Below are positions 29,140-37,841 of a stretch of DNA of 64,000 nt, piece after piece. Each line of letters starts with the position of its first letter. The first letter of the stretch is position 1. The stretch lies in NCBI GenBank assembly GCA_007858575.1, contig CP042279.1, positions 5,644,501 through 5,708,500 of the forward strand, given 5' to 3'. This stretch comes from Streptomyces sp. WAC08241. Lineage in GTDB: Bacteria; Actinomycetota; Actinomycetes; Streptomycetales; Streptomycetaceae. A model generated the notes under the pieces. The model was not told the origin of the DNA, made no database searches, and saw only the letters and a list, made by a program, of their open reading frames with translations. The translations under genes and the position numbers were made by a program.

Positions 29140-30663
29140 CTAGCTCGGAGTGCCGGCGGAAGCCTTGTCCGAAGCGGTGACCGCGCCGGGACCGGGATGG
29201 GGACCGGGACCGGGCTCGCTGGAGCGTCGCGGCGCCGCGGGACCATCCGCGGACGTGGACTGCGCGAGCCCGGACCGCACGGGCCCGGACCGCGCCCACC
29301 CCAGGCCGGTGAACACGGCGGTGGCCAGGGTGACGGCGCCGGCCACGAGGAAGGCGCTGTCGAGGCCGGTCTCGAAGGAGGAGGCGCCGGACTGGCGGGC
29401 GCGGACGACGGCTCCGAGCACCGCCACGCCGAGCACCGCGCCGATCTGCCGGGTGGTGCTGCTGACGCCGGAGGCGAGGCCGCCTTCCTGCGGGCCGACC
29501 GCCTGGACGGCGGCTCCCGTCAGCGGGGACAGGGTCAGGGCGAAGCCGGCGCCGGCGACTGCCAGCCGCCACCACACGTTCCCGTAGCCGGTGTCGGCGT
29601 GCACCGTGCCGAGCGCGACGAGGCCCAGGCCGGCCAGGGCCAGACCGGTGGTGACCACGATCCGGAAGCCGTGCCGGGCGGCGAGCCGGCCGGCGTACGG
29701 GCTGACGATCACCATGGCGAGGGACAGGGGAAGGGTCTGCAGGCCGGCGCGCAGGATCGAGCTGCCCTGGACGTACACGAAGAACTGGGAGAAGAAGAAC
29801 GACGAGCCCATGAGGGCGAACCCCACCACGACCATGGCGGTGTTGGACACGGTGAACAGCCGCTGCCGGAACAGCCCCGGCGGCAGCATGGGGCGGAGCG
29901 GCGCGCTTCGACGGCGACGAAGGCGGCGAGGAGGACGCCGCGGCGGCGAAGCAGCCCAGGATCACCGGCGACGTCCAGCCGCGGGCGCCCCCTCGATCAG
30001 CCCGTAGGTGAGCATGCCCACCCCCAGGACGGACAGTGCCGTTCCGGGGACGTCGATCGCGGGGGCGCTCGGATTGCGGGACTCGTCGAGGTGGCGCAGG
30101 CCGACCAGCAGGAGGACCGCGCCGATGGGCAGGTTGACCAGGAAGACGGCGGGCCAGCCGAAGGCGTCCGTCAGCACGCCGCCGGCCACGGGGCCCGCGG
30201 CCAGACCGATTCCGCTGAGCCCGGCCCACAGCCCGATCGCCCTGACGCGTTCTCGCGGTACGGGATGGGCGGCGGCGAGCAGGGCCAGCGAGGCGGGGCT
30301 CAACGCCGCGGCCCCGATGCCCTGCACCACCCGGCCGGCGACCAGCCAGCCGAGCGAGGGCGCGAGGCTGCACACCACCGACGCGACGGTGAACACCGCC
30401 ACGCCGGCCAGGTAGACCCGCTTGCGGCCGAACCGGTCGGCGAAGACACCGCCGGACAGCAGCAGCATGGCGACCAGCAGGACGTACGCGTCGACGATCC
30501 ACTGAAGACCGGTCAACTGAGTGTGCAGCCGGTGCTGCATGTCGGGCAGCGCCGCTCCGACGATCGTGTTGTCGAGCAGGACCATGAACTGGCCCAGGCA
30601 GGTCACCGCGAGCAGCACGGCCCGGTTCGGTCGACCGCCCGAGGCCGCGGGCGATGCAGCCAT
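29140..30663 (-). CDS. MFS multidrug exporter, DHA2 family
   Basis: About 508 residues. Helix 1 LLAVTCLGQFMVLLDNTIVG with the DxTIV motif of DHA2 exporters, A-motif GGVFADRFGRKRVYL, motif C GLAAGPVAGGVLTDAFGWPA, later MVVVGFALMGSSFFFSQFFV and QPLPLSLAM-type loops. Start ATG 30663 with GAGGGG upstream. Two frameshifts near 29985 and 29890. Divergent from a TetR gene with operator-like repeats between, so TetR-controlled. Confidence 0.85.
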
Positions 30664-30732
30664 GGGGATTCCCCTCCGTCGTCGGGTGCGCCCGGGCGCG
30701 GTCGACACGGACGGCGACGCACCTGGACGCTT

Positions 30733-30804
30733 TAACACAGCCCGTGGCTGCGTTAGGCGACTGTACGGAGGATCGCCTCGTAAACGCAAGTGATGACTGC
30801 GTTA
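30733..30804. promoter_or_regulatory. TetR operator-like repeats between exporter and tetR genes
   Basis: 30733-30755: taacacagcc-cgt-ggctgcgtta (one mismatch). 30783-30788 with 30798-30803: aacgca ... tgcgtt. Both share the tgcgtta half-site. They sit in the divergent promoter region. Confidence 0.6.
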
Positions 30805-30814
30805 AGCTGAGGGC

Positions 30815-31381
30815 ATGAACGAACGAGAGCGGGCCCGGCGGCCCGGCGGGCGCAGCGCCCGCGTCGGCGCGGTGGTGCACCGGGCCGTCACCGACCTGAT
30901 CGGCGAGCGCGGCTACGGCAACTTCACCGTCCGCGAGGTCGCGGCCCGCGCGGGCGTGGCCGACAGCAGCATCTACCGCCGGTGGGGCAGTCTGGAGGCC
31001 CTGCTCACCGACGTGGCGCTCACCCGACTCGACGCGCGGTCGCCGATGCCCGACACCGGGAGCCTCGCCGGCGACCTGCGCACGTACGCGGCCCAGGTGG
31101 CCCGCGAGATCACCGGACCCGACGGCCCGGCGGTGCTGCACCTGGCCGTCGCCCTGTCCGGCAGCGGCGAGCGGGGCGTGCGGGCGGCCGAGGAGCTCCG
31201 TACCGAACGCATCCGGCAACTGCGGTCCGTGCTCGACCGCGCCCGCGAACGCGGCGAGCACGCACCCGACGCACTCGACGTGCTGGACCACGTCCTGGCC
31301 CCGATGTACATCCGCGTCCTGTTCGGCATGGGCCCGCTCACCCCGGACTACGTCGACGGCCTGGTCGACCGCTTGCTGTGA
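30815..31381 (+). CDS. TetR family repressor
   Basis: Complete, 188 residues. The DNA-binding domain reads RVGAVVHRAVTDLIGERGYG, FTVREVAARAGVADSSIYRR, WGSLEALL. The C-terminal domain (AAEELRTERIRQLRSVLDRA) is a ligand/dimer domain of the TetR_C type used for drug efflux control. Start ATG 30815. Divergent from the DHA2 exporter which it probably represses. Confidence 0.85.
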   Translation: MNERERARRPGGRSARVGAVVHRAVTDLIGERGYGNFTVREVAARAGVADSSIYRRWGSLEALLTDVALTRLDARSPMPDTGSLAGDLRTYAAQVAREITGPDGPAVLHLAVALSGSGERGVRAAEELRTERIRQLRSVLDRARERGEHAPDALDVLDHVLAPMYIRVLFGMGPLTPDYVDGLVDRLL

Positions 31382-31511
31382 CCGCGCCCCGTTCCTCGTC
31401 AACTCCCTTGATTCACTGGACACATGGGGATAAGGTCTACGGCAACATCGCGTGTCGGTCACCGGCTGGGTGAGGCATGGAGGTGTCGGGACATGCCCTC
31501 GGAGGCATTCC

Positions 31512-31900
31512 TTGTCAGTCGAGTTGAATCACACGATCGTCCACGCCCGGGACAACCGGGAGTCCGCCGAGTTCTTTGCGGACCTCCTCCATCTCGAGAT
31601 CACCGCCGAGTGGGGCCCGTTCATCGCGGTCGGCCTGGCCAACGGCGTCACCCTGGACTTCGCCACCGTCCCCGCGGACAGCATCACCCCCAGCACTACG
31701 CCTTCCTGATCTCCGAGGAGGAGTTCGACGCGGCGTACGCGCAGATCAGACAGCGCGGCATCGAGCACTACGCCGACCCCCACCGGAAGCAACCCGACAC
31801 GATCAACCACCACGACGGCGGCCGCGGCGTGTACTTCATGGACCCGACGGGCCACGCCATGGAACTCATCACCGTGCCGTACGGCGGCCGACCCTCGTAA
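31512..31900 (+). CDS. VOC superfamily protein
   Basis: About 130 residues from TTG 31512 with GGAGG 6-7 nt upstream: VELNHTIVHARDNRESAEFF, GPFIAVGLANGVTLDFA, then after one frameshift near 31690 HYAFLISEEEFDAAYAQIRQ and YFMDPTGHAMELITVPY, where His and Glu are usual VOC metal ligands. Substrate unknown. Confidence 0.75.
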
Positions 31901-31927
31901 CCGCACGCGCCGACGGATCCGGCCACG

Positions 31928-31983
31928 AAGAAGGCCCAGGTCGCTGACCTGGGCCTTCTTTGGGCACGGATGGTGCATGGGCC
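31928..31983 (-). repeat. Collapsed tRNA-module: hairpin joined directly to the distal element
   Basis: A perfect 14-bp stem (aagaaggcccaggt 31928-31941 / acctgggccttctt 31947-31960, loop cgctg) is nearly identical to the hairpin of the module at 37524. It is followed at once by gggcacggatggtgcatggg, like the distal end of that module, with the tRNA 3' half and spacer missing. It also serves as terminator for the VOC gene. Confidence 0.6.
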
Positions 31984-32033
31984 GTGGCGGCGCGATACAG
32001 CCTGTCGGCATGCATGCTCCGAGGTGCGGCGGG

Positions 32034-32439
32034 TCAGAGCGGGATGATGCGGACCTGGCGGCCGCAGAGCTTGGCCATGTCGTCGCTGTCGGGCGTCAGC
32101 AGGGCGACGGGTTTCGGCTGGCGCAGGGCGACCTCGGCGACCGTGGCGTCGATGGCGTACTTGTACCCGTGCAGCCCGGCGTCTTTGAGGAGTTCTGCCG
32201 CCGCTTTGGCTGCTCGCTCGGTGACCGGTTCGGTTCCACCTTGACACGGGACAGGGCCCAGTTCAGGCGGGGGATGTCGGTGCGGGAGTGACTGACTTCC
32301 ACCATGGTGTTCACTCCGATCACGAGGTTGGCTCCCATGTCGTGGAAAACCTGCAGCATCGCGAGGAGCCTGCGGTCCTGTGCCATCCAGGCGGAGAGTC
32401 CCTCCGAGTCCAGGACGACGGTTTCGACGCGCTGCTCAC
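32034..32439 (-). CDS. PIN-domain toxin (VapC-like ribonuclease)
   Basis: About 134 residues after one frameshift near 32240. PIN acidic residues are visible in VVLDSEGLSAWMAQDRRLL, NTMVEVSHSRTDIPRLNWAL, GYKYAIDATVAEVALRQP and LLTPDSDDMAKL. PIN toxins cleave tRNA or mRNA with Mg2+. Start GTG 32439 overlaps the antitoxin stop by 4 bp (GTGA), the usual coupling of type II pairs. Confidence 0.85.
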
Positions 32440-32684
32440 GCGGCGTCCGTGTTCTTGGCGAAGTCGGCGGTACCGAAGATCTTCGAGCGGGCTTCGGCGA
32501 GCTCTTCGTCGCTGAAGCGTCCGTGTTCTTCCTCGTGGCGGCGAAGGTCGCCACCCAGAAACTGGTGTCGGATCTGGCGGGCCACGGCTTCCGCGACGTA
32601 GCCGGAGACGTTGTCCGTAAGCTTGCGGAGCTCGGCCACCTGATCGCTGGGGAGTGTGACGGTGATGCGAGTCGTCGAGGACAT
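32436..32684 (-). CDS. Ribbon-helix-helix antitoxin
   Basis: Complete 82 residues: the strand RITVTLPSDQVAELRKL and helices NVSGYVAEAVARQIRHQFL of a CopG-type DNA-binding domain, then an acidic tail (RHEEEHGRFSDEELAEARSK) that would wrap the toxin. It probably represses its own operon together with the PIN protein. Confidence 0.8.
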   Translation of the reverse strand: MSSTTRITVTLPSDQVAELRKLTDNVSGYVAEAVARQIRHQFLGGDLRRHEEEHGRFSDEELAEARSKIFGTADFAKNTDAA

Positions 32685-32903
32685 GCGGCAAGCATGCTGG
32701 GGTATGCATGGGAGGGCTCGTGTTTCCTACGGGCATTCCACAGGCGAGGTCGCACGGTCGAATCGACCCTGCTTCCGGCATTCCAACCGGCGGCGGAGGG
32801 ATGACAGGTCGCAACGCCCCCCGCCAGGCTGCTCGGTGTGAACCCGGTCGGCCTCAGCGCGGCTCGTGCCCGGCCGGCTCGGCGGAGCCGGCCTGCGATT
32901 CGC
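32685..32903. other. Intergenic region before the toxin-antitoxin pair
   Basis: About 220 bases holding the promoter of the RHH/PIN operon. A 17-codon frame (MSESQAGSAEPAGHEPR) overlaps the end of the small gene upstream; otherwise nothing recognised. Confidence 0.35.
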
Positions 32904-33044
32904 TCATCGGCGCTGCCGCCATGCCAGACCGCACGCGACGAGAGCGGAGCCCGTAGTCGTGGTGACACCGCGTACGGCGGTGAACGGGGTGGCTCGCCCC
33001 AGGCGACGAGCGGTTCGCCACCTTCGTTCCGTGAGCTTGCCCAT
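32904..33044 (-). CDS. Small hypothetical protein, 46 residues
   Basis: ATG 33044 is preceded by a full GGAGGAG at 7-13 nt. The peptide is basic at the start (GKLTERRWRTARRLGRATPF) with a short hydrophobic C-terminal stretch (GSALVACGLAWRQRR). Its stop overlaps (ATGA) the 17-codon frame. Too short to classify; the ribosome binding site is the main support. Confidence 0.45.
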   Translation of the reverse strand: MGKLTERRWRTARRLGRATPFTAVRGVTTTTGSALVACGLAWRQRR

Positions 33045-33351
33045 CGGGATCTCCTCCGGTCGGTCGTGTCACTCCGTTGAACTGAGGGCCCGGGTTTCGT
33101 GCGGTGACGGGAAAGAGATCCGGCCGGGCGGGAGGGCCGGGCTGTATTCGTCCCACGCTGTCGGCCGACGGGACGCGATAGCGCATGTCGCCGTCCTGCA
33201 CGAACACCCGGGAGATCCTCGGAGGCCTCGCCCCGACGCGCCGCGCCATGCGCACGCACCACACCGGATGCGCCTCACACGCTCTTTCCGCCCGAATCCG
33301 GGCCTGATTCCCTGATCGGGAAGGCACTTGGACTCGACCACGAGGTGGGGT
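33045..33351. other. Region with weak coding signal only
   Basis: About 300 bases upstream of the Crp-type gene. On the minus strand a frame starting near 33251 (RISRVFVQDGDMRYRVPSAD) has plausible composition and would end at 33069 after a one-base shift, just before the 46-residue gene. I cannot support it as a gene. Confidence 0.3.
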
Positions 33352-34086
33352 ATGGAGCGCGTGACCCAGGGGACAGCACGACGCGGTGCGCATGACATCG
33401 GCGAGCGGCGGCCCGCCCGCTTCCTCGGCAGCCTGTCGGAGGCGGCCCGGGAAGAACTTCTGAGTATCGGTTCCCCGCGGCGGTATCCGCCCGGAGCGAA
33501 GATCCTCGCGGAAGGCACACCGGGCGATTGCCTGATGCTCCTGGAGAACGGCTACGTAAAGGTCACCAGGAAGCGTGCCAACGGGTGTGAAGCCCTGATC
33601 GCCATCCGGGCCGGCGGAGACGTGGTCGGAGAGATGGCCGTGATCGACGACGTGCCCAGGTCGGCCACCGTGACGGCGGGTGCGGACATCGACGTACGCG
33701 TCGTCCAACGCCGAGCGGTGCGGAAATTCCTCGACAAGCACCCCGAGACCGCCCTCCAGATCGTACGGCTCAGCAACCGCCGCCTGCGCAGCGCGAATTC
33801 CTGGCGCAGTGCGTTCGGCGAGTTCACGGTTCAGGTACGGCTTGCCCGGGTGCTTGCCGAACTCGCCGAGAACCACGGCAAGTCCCTCGGCTCGCACACT
33901 CTGATCTGCGTCGAGCTCACGCAGGCCGAACTCGCGGCGTTCGTCGGAGCACGAGAGAGGGCGGTGCAGGAGGCGCTGGCGAGGTTCCGTGAGGAGGAGA
34001 TCGTGAAGACCGGACGCCCTGAGATGACGGTGCTCAAGCCGGACCGCCTTCGGGCGATCGGACTCCTGCCGCCGACCGCCCACTGA
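33352..34086 (+). CDS. Crp/Fnr-type cyclic-nucleotide-binding transcription factor
   Basis: Complete 244 residues. The N-terminal cNMP-binding beta barrel ends in the phosphate-binding cassette GEMAVIDDVPRSATV, with the Glu and Arg that hold the ribose-phosphate of a cyclic nucleotide both present. The long dimer helix follows, then a winged helix-turn-helix (LTQAELAAFVGARERAVQEA, FREEEIVKTG). So it should sense a cyclic nucleotide and bind DNA. It precedes a nucleotide-cyclase-like gene on the same strand by about 115 bp, which makes a cyclase-receptor pair likely. Confidence 0.85.
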   Translation: MERVTQGTARRGAHDIGERRPARFLGSLSEAAREELLSIGSPRRYPPGAKILAEGTPGDCLMLLENGYVKVTRKRANGCEALIAIRAGGDVVGEMAVIDDVPRSATVTAGADIDVRVVQRRAVRKFLDKHPETALQIVRLSNRRLRSANSWRSAFGEFTVQVRLARVLAELAENHGKSLGSHTLICVELTQAELAAFVGARERAVQEALARFREEEIVKTGRPEMTVLKPDRLRAIGLLPPTAH

Positions 34087-34201
34087 CAGGAACCGACATC
34101 CCGCATTTTTGCGGCTCGCCCGGAGAGCCCGGCCCGTCGGCCGCACAGTTGGCGACCAGCACCACCGACTATCCGAACTACTCGAGCAGGTGATGGTTCA
34201 C

Positions 34202-34989
34202 ATGACGTCGCAGCCGACCGTCCCGTCCTGGGACAAACCTCGGCCGGATGACGACCGCCGCCTCTGCCTGGCGGCGGACATCGAGCAGTACAGCTCCTTC
34301 GACACCCCGGACCAGCGGACCGTACAGGCCCAACTCGCCCGGATGCTCAGGGCGGCGGCCGAACACAGCGGACTGGACCACAGCAAGTGGTCCGTCCAGC
34401 CGCAGGGCGACATGGAGTTCGCGGTCCTCCCGGCCGGCACTTCCGAGCAGGTGGTGCTGGGCGAGTACGTCACCCACCTCGCGGCCGAGCTCGGCGGCTA
34501 TAACGCCACCCGCCGCCGCGCCGGGCGGATGCGGCTTCGGCTGGCCGTCGACACCGGCGTGGCCACCACCGCCGCCCTGGCTTCTCCGGCCCCGCCCCGA
34601 TCGCCGTGGCCCGCTACCTGAACGCACCCGAGGTGAAGCGGGCCCTGGCGGCTGCCGGGTCGGCGAGCCTGGTCGTGGTGATCTCCGACCGGCTCTACCA
34701 GGACGTGGTGCGCTCGCGGTTCCACGGACACGACCCGGAGGAGTACCGCCGTATCCACGTCGAACAGAAGGGGTTCGCCGGGTACGGCTGGGTCCGGTTG
34801 CCCGGTGTGGACCCGCAGGACGCGGGGAGCCCTGGCCGGACGTGCCGGAGGGCGGGCCGCGGTCCCCAGCGCGAGCGGCGGAGGCGGAACGGCCGAGCTT
34901 CGTCCAGCAGGGCATCCACGGCACTGCCGTCCAGGGCGTGATCCACGGGTCCGTCATCCACGGTGGTGCCCGGCAGGGCCGGCCGATGA
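34202..34989 (+). CDS. Class III nucleotide cyclase-like protein
   Basis: RLCLAADIEQYSSFD near the N-terminus gives Asp26, and QPQGDMEFAVLP gives Asp70. The 44-residue spacing of two Asp residues is that of the metal-binding pair in class III adenylate/guanylate cyclases and Pycsar pyrimidine cyclases. MRLRLAVDTGVATTAAL and IAVARYLNAPEVKRALA follow as in the same fold. The C-terminus has an odd PSFVQQGIHGTAVQGVIHG repeat. Frameshifts near 34590 and 34825; the stop at 34989 assumes one more, giving an ATGA overlap with the next gene. Base specificity cannot be read from sequence. Confidence 0.7.
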
Positions 34990-35282
34990 GCGATGTTCCA
35001 TCCGCGGGAGGCTGCACCTCCTGCGGGAACGCGGCAGGCGGCAACCGCCAGCAGGACACCCGGGGCCTCTCCGTCCAGGGCCGGACCGGCGACGTGTACT
35101 ACTACGCCGCCACCTGCGATCACCGCTCCGCCGCGAGTGCGCGGCGGTACACGGCCGGCTTCTCGCCGGTCCCCTACGAGACGCTGCGCGAGGAGCTGCA
35201 CCGGATCGCCCGGGCCTGCTTACGCATCGTGGACAGCATGGGTGACGGCACTGACGATTCGGGAGGTTCATCATGGGACTGA
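34986..35282 (+). CDS. Small Cys-containing hypothetical protein
   Basis: Complete 98 residues from ATG 34986: SDVPSAGGCTSCGNAAGGNR with a CxxC pair, then SVQGRTGDVYYYAATCDHRS and a helical end ETLREELHRIARACLRIVDS. The gene overlaps both neighbours (ATGA upstream, 10 bp downstream), so it is part of the coupled cyclase operon. It could instead be the tail of the cyclase if no stop separates them, since both read in the same frame here. Family unknown. Confidence 0.5.
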   Translation: MSDVPSAGGCTSCGNAAGGNRQQDTRGLSVQGRTGDVYYYAATCDHRSAASARRYTAGFSPVPYETLREELHRIARACLRIVDSMGDGTDDSGGSSWD

Positions 35283-36017
35283 TCCCCTACAACCGGGTGT
35301 TCGACGTGCTGGAGCACCGGTTCCGGCTTGCCGAACTGCCCTTTCCGGTCATCACGGCCGAGGGCCGGCCCGCCTCTCCGCCCTGACGGCCCGGCGGGTG
35401 CTGTACAGCAGATCGTCGGACCCGGTGCTTCGCGAGGAGATCTGGCGCGAGGCCGTCGACGCGGCGCAGTGCGACACCGGCGCGGCCGGATCCGAACGGC
35501 TGTTGGCGCTCTGGCTGGCCTTACCCGCCATGCGGCGCACCCTCCACCGGATCGCGATCCGGTGGCCGATCGACCGGCGGGAGCTCGAATCCGAGTCACT
35601 GCTCGCCCTACTGACAGTGCTCGTGGACGTGGACCCGCGGACCCAGGAGGTGGGCCACGCGCTGCTGCGCCCCACCATCAACAGGGTGTGGTCGTTCGCC
35701 CGGGCCCGCACTCGGGAGCGGCCGGTGGCGGACGTCGGGGCGCTGGCTGCTGCCCACCTCTCCGTGGAGTCCCTGCTGAGTCGCCGGTCGGCGACTGGCA
35801 CGACGGCTGGGAGCTGCGGGTGTCGCCACCCGCCCGGCCCGACGGTCTGTCGGCGACCGTGCGGTTCAGCGTCGCACCGGATCGGTTGGAGAGCTTCCGG
35901 CTGGGTGAGGTGGCAGGCCACTTGGGTCTCGGAGAGATCGTGCACCGGGCGCGGCGCCCGAGCGAGGGCAGCCGCATCGGCACCCTGTCGCTGCGTCCGA
36001 TGGGAGGGCGAGGGTGA
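35273..36017 (+). CDS. Unknown helical protein of the cyclase operon
   Basis: About 247 residues after two frameshifts (near 35370 and 35790). Helical: GLIPYNRVFDVLEHRFRLAE, LWLALPAMRRTLHRIAIRWP, RRELESESLLALLTVLVDVD, RPTINRVWSFARARTRERP. The middle looks like sigma-70-region-2-style or tRNA-binding helices by eye, but no family can be named. Ends in GTGA overlap with the small HTH gene. Confidence 0.55.
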
Positions 36018-36255
36018 CTCCGCGTTCCAGGACCTGGTTGTCGTTCGGCGAGGCGTTCGACCTGCCGCTGGTCATCGACCTGCGCACCGCCGCCCGCGCG
36101 CTCGGGCTCTGCCCCGCCACCGCGTACAAGCTCATTCACCAGGGCGGTTTCCCTGCCGGTTCCTGCGTCTCGGGTGGCAGTACCGGATTCCCACCGCCGA
36201 CCTGCTTCGGGCGCTCGGGATCGAGGAGCGCCCCATTTACCTGGCTGATCTGTAA
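36014..36255 (+). CDS. Excisionase-like helix-turn-helix protein
   Basis: About 80 residues: LVIDLRTAARALGLCPATAY, KLIHQGGFPC, then after one frameshift near 36158 RFLRLGWQYRIPTADLLRAL. This is the MerR-like HTH_17 fold of excisionases and of small DNA-binding proteins in actinomycete integrative elements. GTG 36014 overlaps the preceding stop. In this operon it may be a regulator or an excisionase left from a mobile element. Confidence 0.65.
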
Positions 36256-36317
36256 GCCGGCGCCGACCTCGCGGAACGGCACCGGCGGACCGAAGAGTTC
36301 GAAACGGAGGACTACGC

Positions 36318-37433
36318 ATGAGCACCGTGGCGGTCACCGACGAGAAGCTCGAAGAGGCGTCGATGACGACCTGCTTCGTCATCGCGCCCATCGGAAACGA
36401 GCACGCCCCGGACGGGAGTCCGGAACTCCTGGCATACGAGGAGAACCTGGAGATCTACGAGAAGGTGATCCTGCCAGCCTGCGTCAGGCACGGCATCGTC
36501 CCGGTCAGGGCGGACGGGATCGCCGACACGGGTGAGATCACCGAGCAGATCTGCCGCCACGTGCTGCAGGACGACATCGTGATCGCCGACCTCACCGGGG
36601 GCAACGCGAACGTCACCTACGAGCTCGGGATCCGGCACCTGACGGGAAAACCGATCATCCACATCGGTGAGCACGGGCAACTGCCGTTCGACCTCTCGCT
36701 GATCCGGACGATCATGTTCAAGCGGAGCCGGAGCGGTCTGGTCAGGGCGCGGCGGGACCTGGAGACCGCGCTGAAGGGTGCCCTGGACAACCGGTTCGAG
36801 CCGCTGACCCCGGCCCGGATCCTGCTCGGGCTGCCGGCGGTGCCGCCGCCGGAAGTCGTGGTCGAGGCGGAGCCGGACGATCTGGATGCTCCCGGACTGT
36901 TCGACCGGTTCGCCCGCGTGGAGGCGCAGACGGAGGCGATCGGCGAGACCACGGAGGCGATCGCCGGGTTCATGACGGTGATCTCCGAAGCCGCCGTACA
37001 GATCGGTCCCGTGATGGAGCGGGCCGCCCAGCCGGGGACGCCGATGAGCGCGTGGCTACCGGCGATGACCGAGCTGGCCAGGGCGATGGCCGAGCCGGCC
37101 TCCGGTCTCCGGGAGGCCTGCACCCGTTTCGCCGGGCAGATGGTGGAGATGGACGCGGCGGTTCAGACTGCGTTCGACGTCATCGAGGCGATGCCGCCCG
37201 AGCAGCGCGCAGGTTCGGCGACCGGCTTCCTGGAGCAGATGATCAGTACTGCCGAGTCCACCCACGAGGTGGTCGGCGTGCTCGGCGAGGTCGAGGTCGG
37301 CATGCGGTGGCTGGTGAAGATGAGCCGGGAGCTGCGAGTACCGGGCCGAGACCTCACGGCCGCAGTCAAGCAGGTCAGCGGCGTGATGACCCGGGTCGCG
37401 GACTGGGAGCGCAGGGCCCGCGCGTTGATCTGA
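36318..37433 (+). CDS. TIR/nucleoside deoxyribosyltransferase-like N-terminal domain protein, candidate effector
   Basis: Complete 371 residues; GGAGG lies about 8 nt before ATG 36318. The N-terminal domain (about 16-135) begins CFVIAPIGNEHAPDG, has QDDIVIADLTGGNANVTYEL (candidate catalytic Glu102) and GIRHLTGKPIIHI, as in nucleoside 2-deoxyribosyltransferase and TIR-like folds that cleave N-glycosidic bonds of nucleotides or NAD. The rest is helical (VVGVLGEVEVGMRWLVKMSR) and may sense or oligomerise. Last gene before the hairpin of module A. As a cyclase-linked effector it parallels PycTIR, but lacks a fused cNMP-binding domain. Confidence 0.7.
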   Translation: MSTVAVTDEKLEEASMTTCFVIAPIGNEHAPDGSPELLAYEENLEIYEKVILPACVRHGIVPVRADGIADTGEITEQICRHVLQDDIVIADLTGGNANVTYELGIRHLTGKPIIHIGEHGQLPFDLSLIRTIMFKRSRSGLVRARRDLETALKGALDNRFEPLTPARILLGLPAVPPPEVVVEAEPDDLDAPGLFDRFARVEAQTEAIGETTEAIAGFMTVISEAAVQIGPVMERAAQPGTPMSAWLPAMTELARAMAEPASGLREACTRFAGQMVEMDAAVQTAFDVIEAMPPEQRAGSATGFLEQMISTAESTHEVVGVLGEVEVGMRWLVKMSRELRVPGRDLTAAVKQVSGVMTRVADWERRARALI

Positions 37434-37523
37434 CCGCGCGGCAGACGGCTCTCCCTTCCACCGTCGCCGGCGGCTGAACCGGGCGACCGGATCTCGGCAG
37501 GCCGTGAGCAGGTCCCGATATCG

Positions 37524-37733
37524 ACGAAGGCCCAGGTCGCTGACCTGGGCCTTCGTTCGAAGAGCGGATGACGGGAATCGAACCCCGCTATAAGCTTGGG
37601 AATCACCGCCGCTTGGGCCGTTAGTATGGCTTCTGACCTGCGGATACGCTCCTCGGTCTGACGTATCACGTGGCTCCGTGGGTGCTCGTAGTGACCGCTG
37701 TTTACTGCTTTGAAGGGCACGGATGGGGCACGC
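37524..37733 (-). repeat. tRNA-Gly 3'-half module A (att-like)
   Basis: Three parts. A perfect 14-bp terminator hairpin at 37524-37556. Then 37562-37602, which on the minus strand reads as the 3' half of a tRNA: anticodon-loop-like TTCCCAAGC, T-arm GGTTCGATTCCCGTCAT and acceptor ATCCGCTC. Then a spacer sharing cttgggccg, tctga and gaccgctgtt with the other modules, ending ggcacggatggggcacgc. No 5' tRNA half is present, so it is not a working tRNA gene but resembles an att site left by integration. Confidence 0.7.
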
Positions 37734-37841
37734 ACTCGGCGGCGGGTGACCATGAGACGCCGTTGGGGCTCGTAGGCCGTAGCTTTGGTTAGCCAGCGGC
37801 TGTGGGCGTGGCGCGCTTCGCGCCCGCAATCAGGCGGTTAC

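Noticed and set aside
27842..31462. A 1206-codon minus-strand open frame
   Set aside because: It covers the TetR gene antisense, the exporter in mixed frames and the resistance relics. No single product fits.
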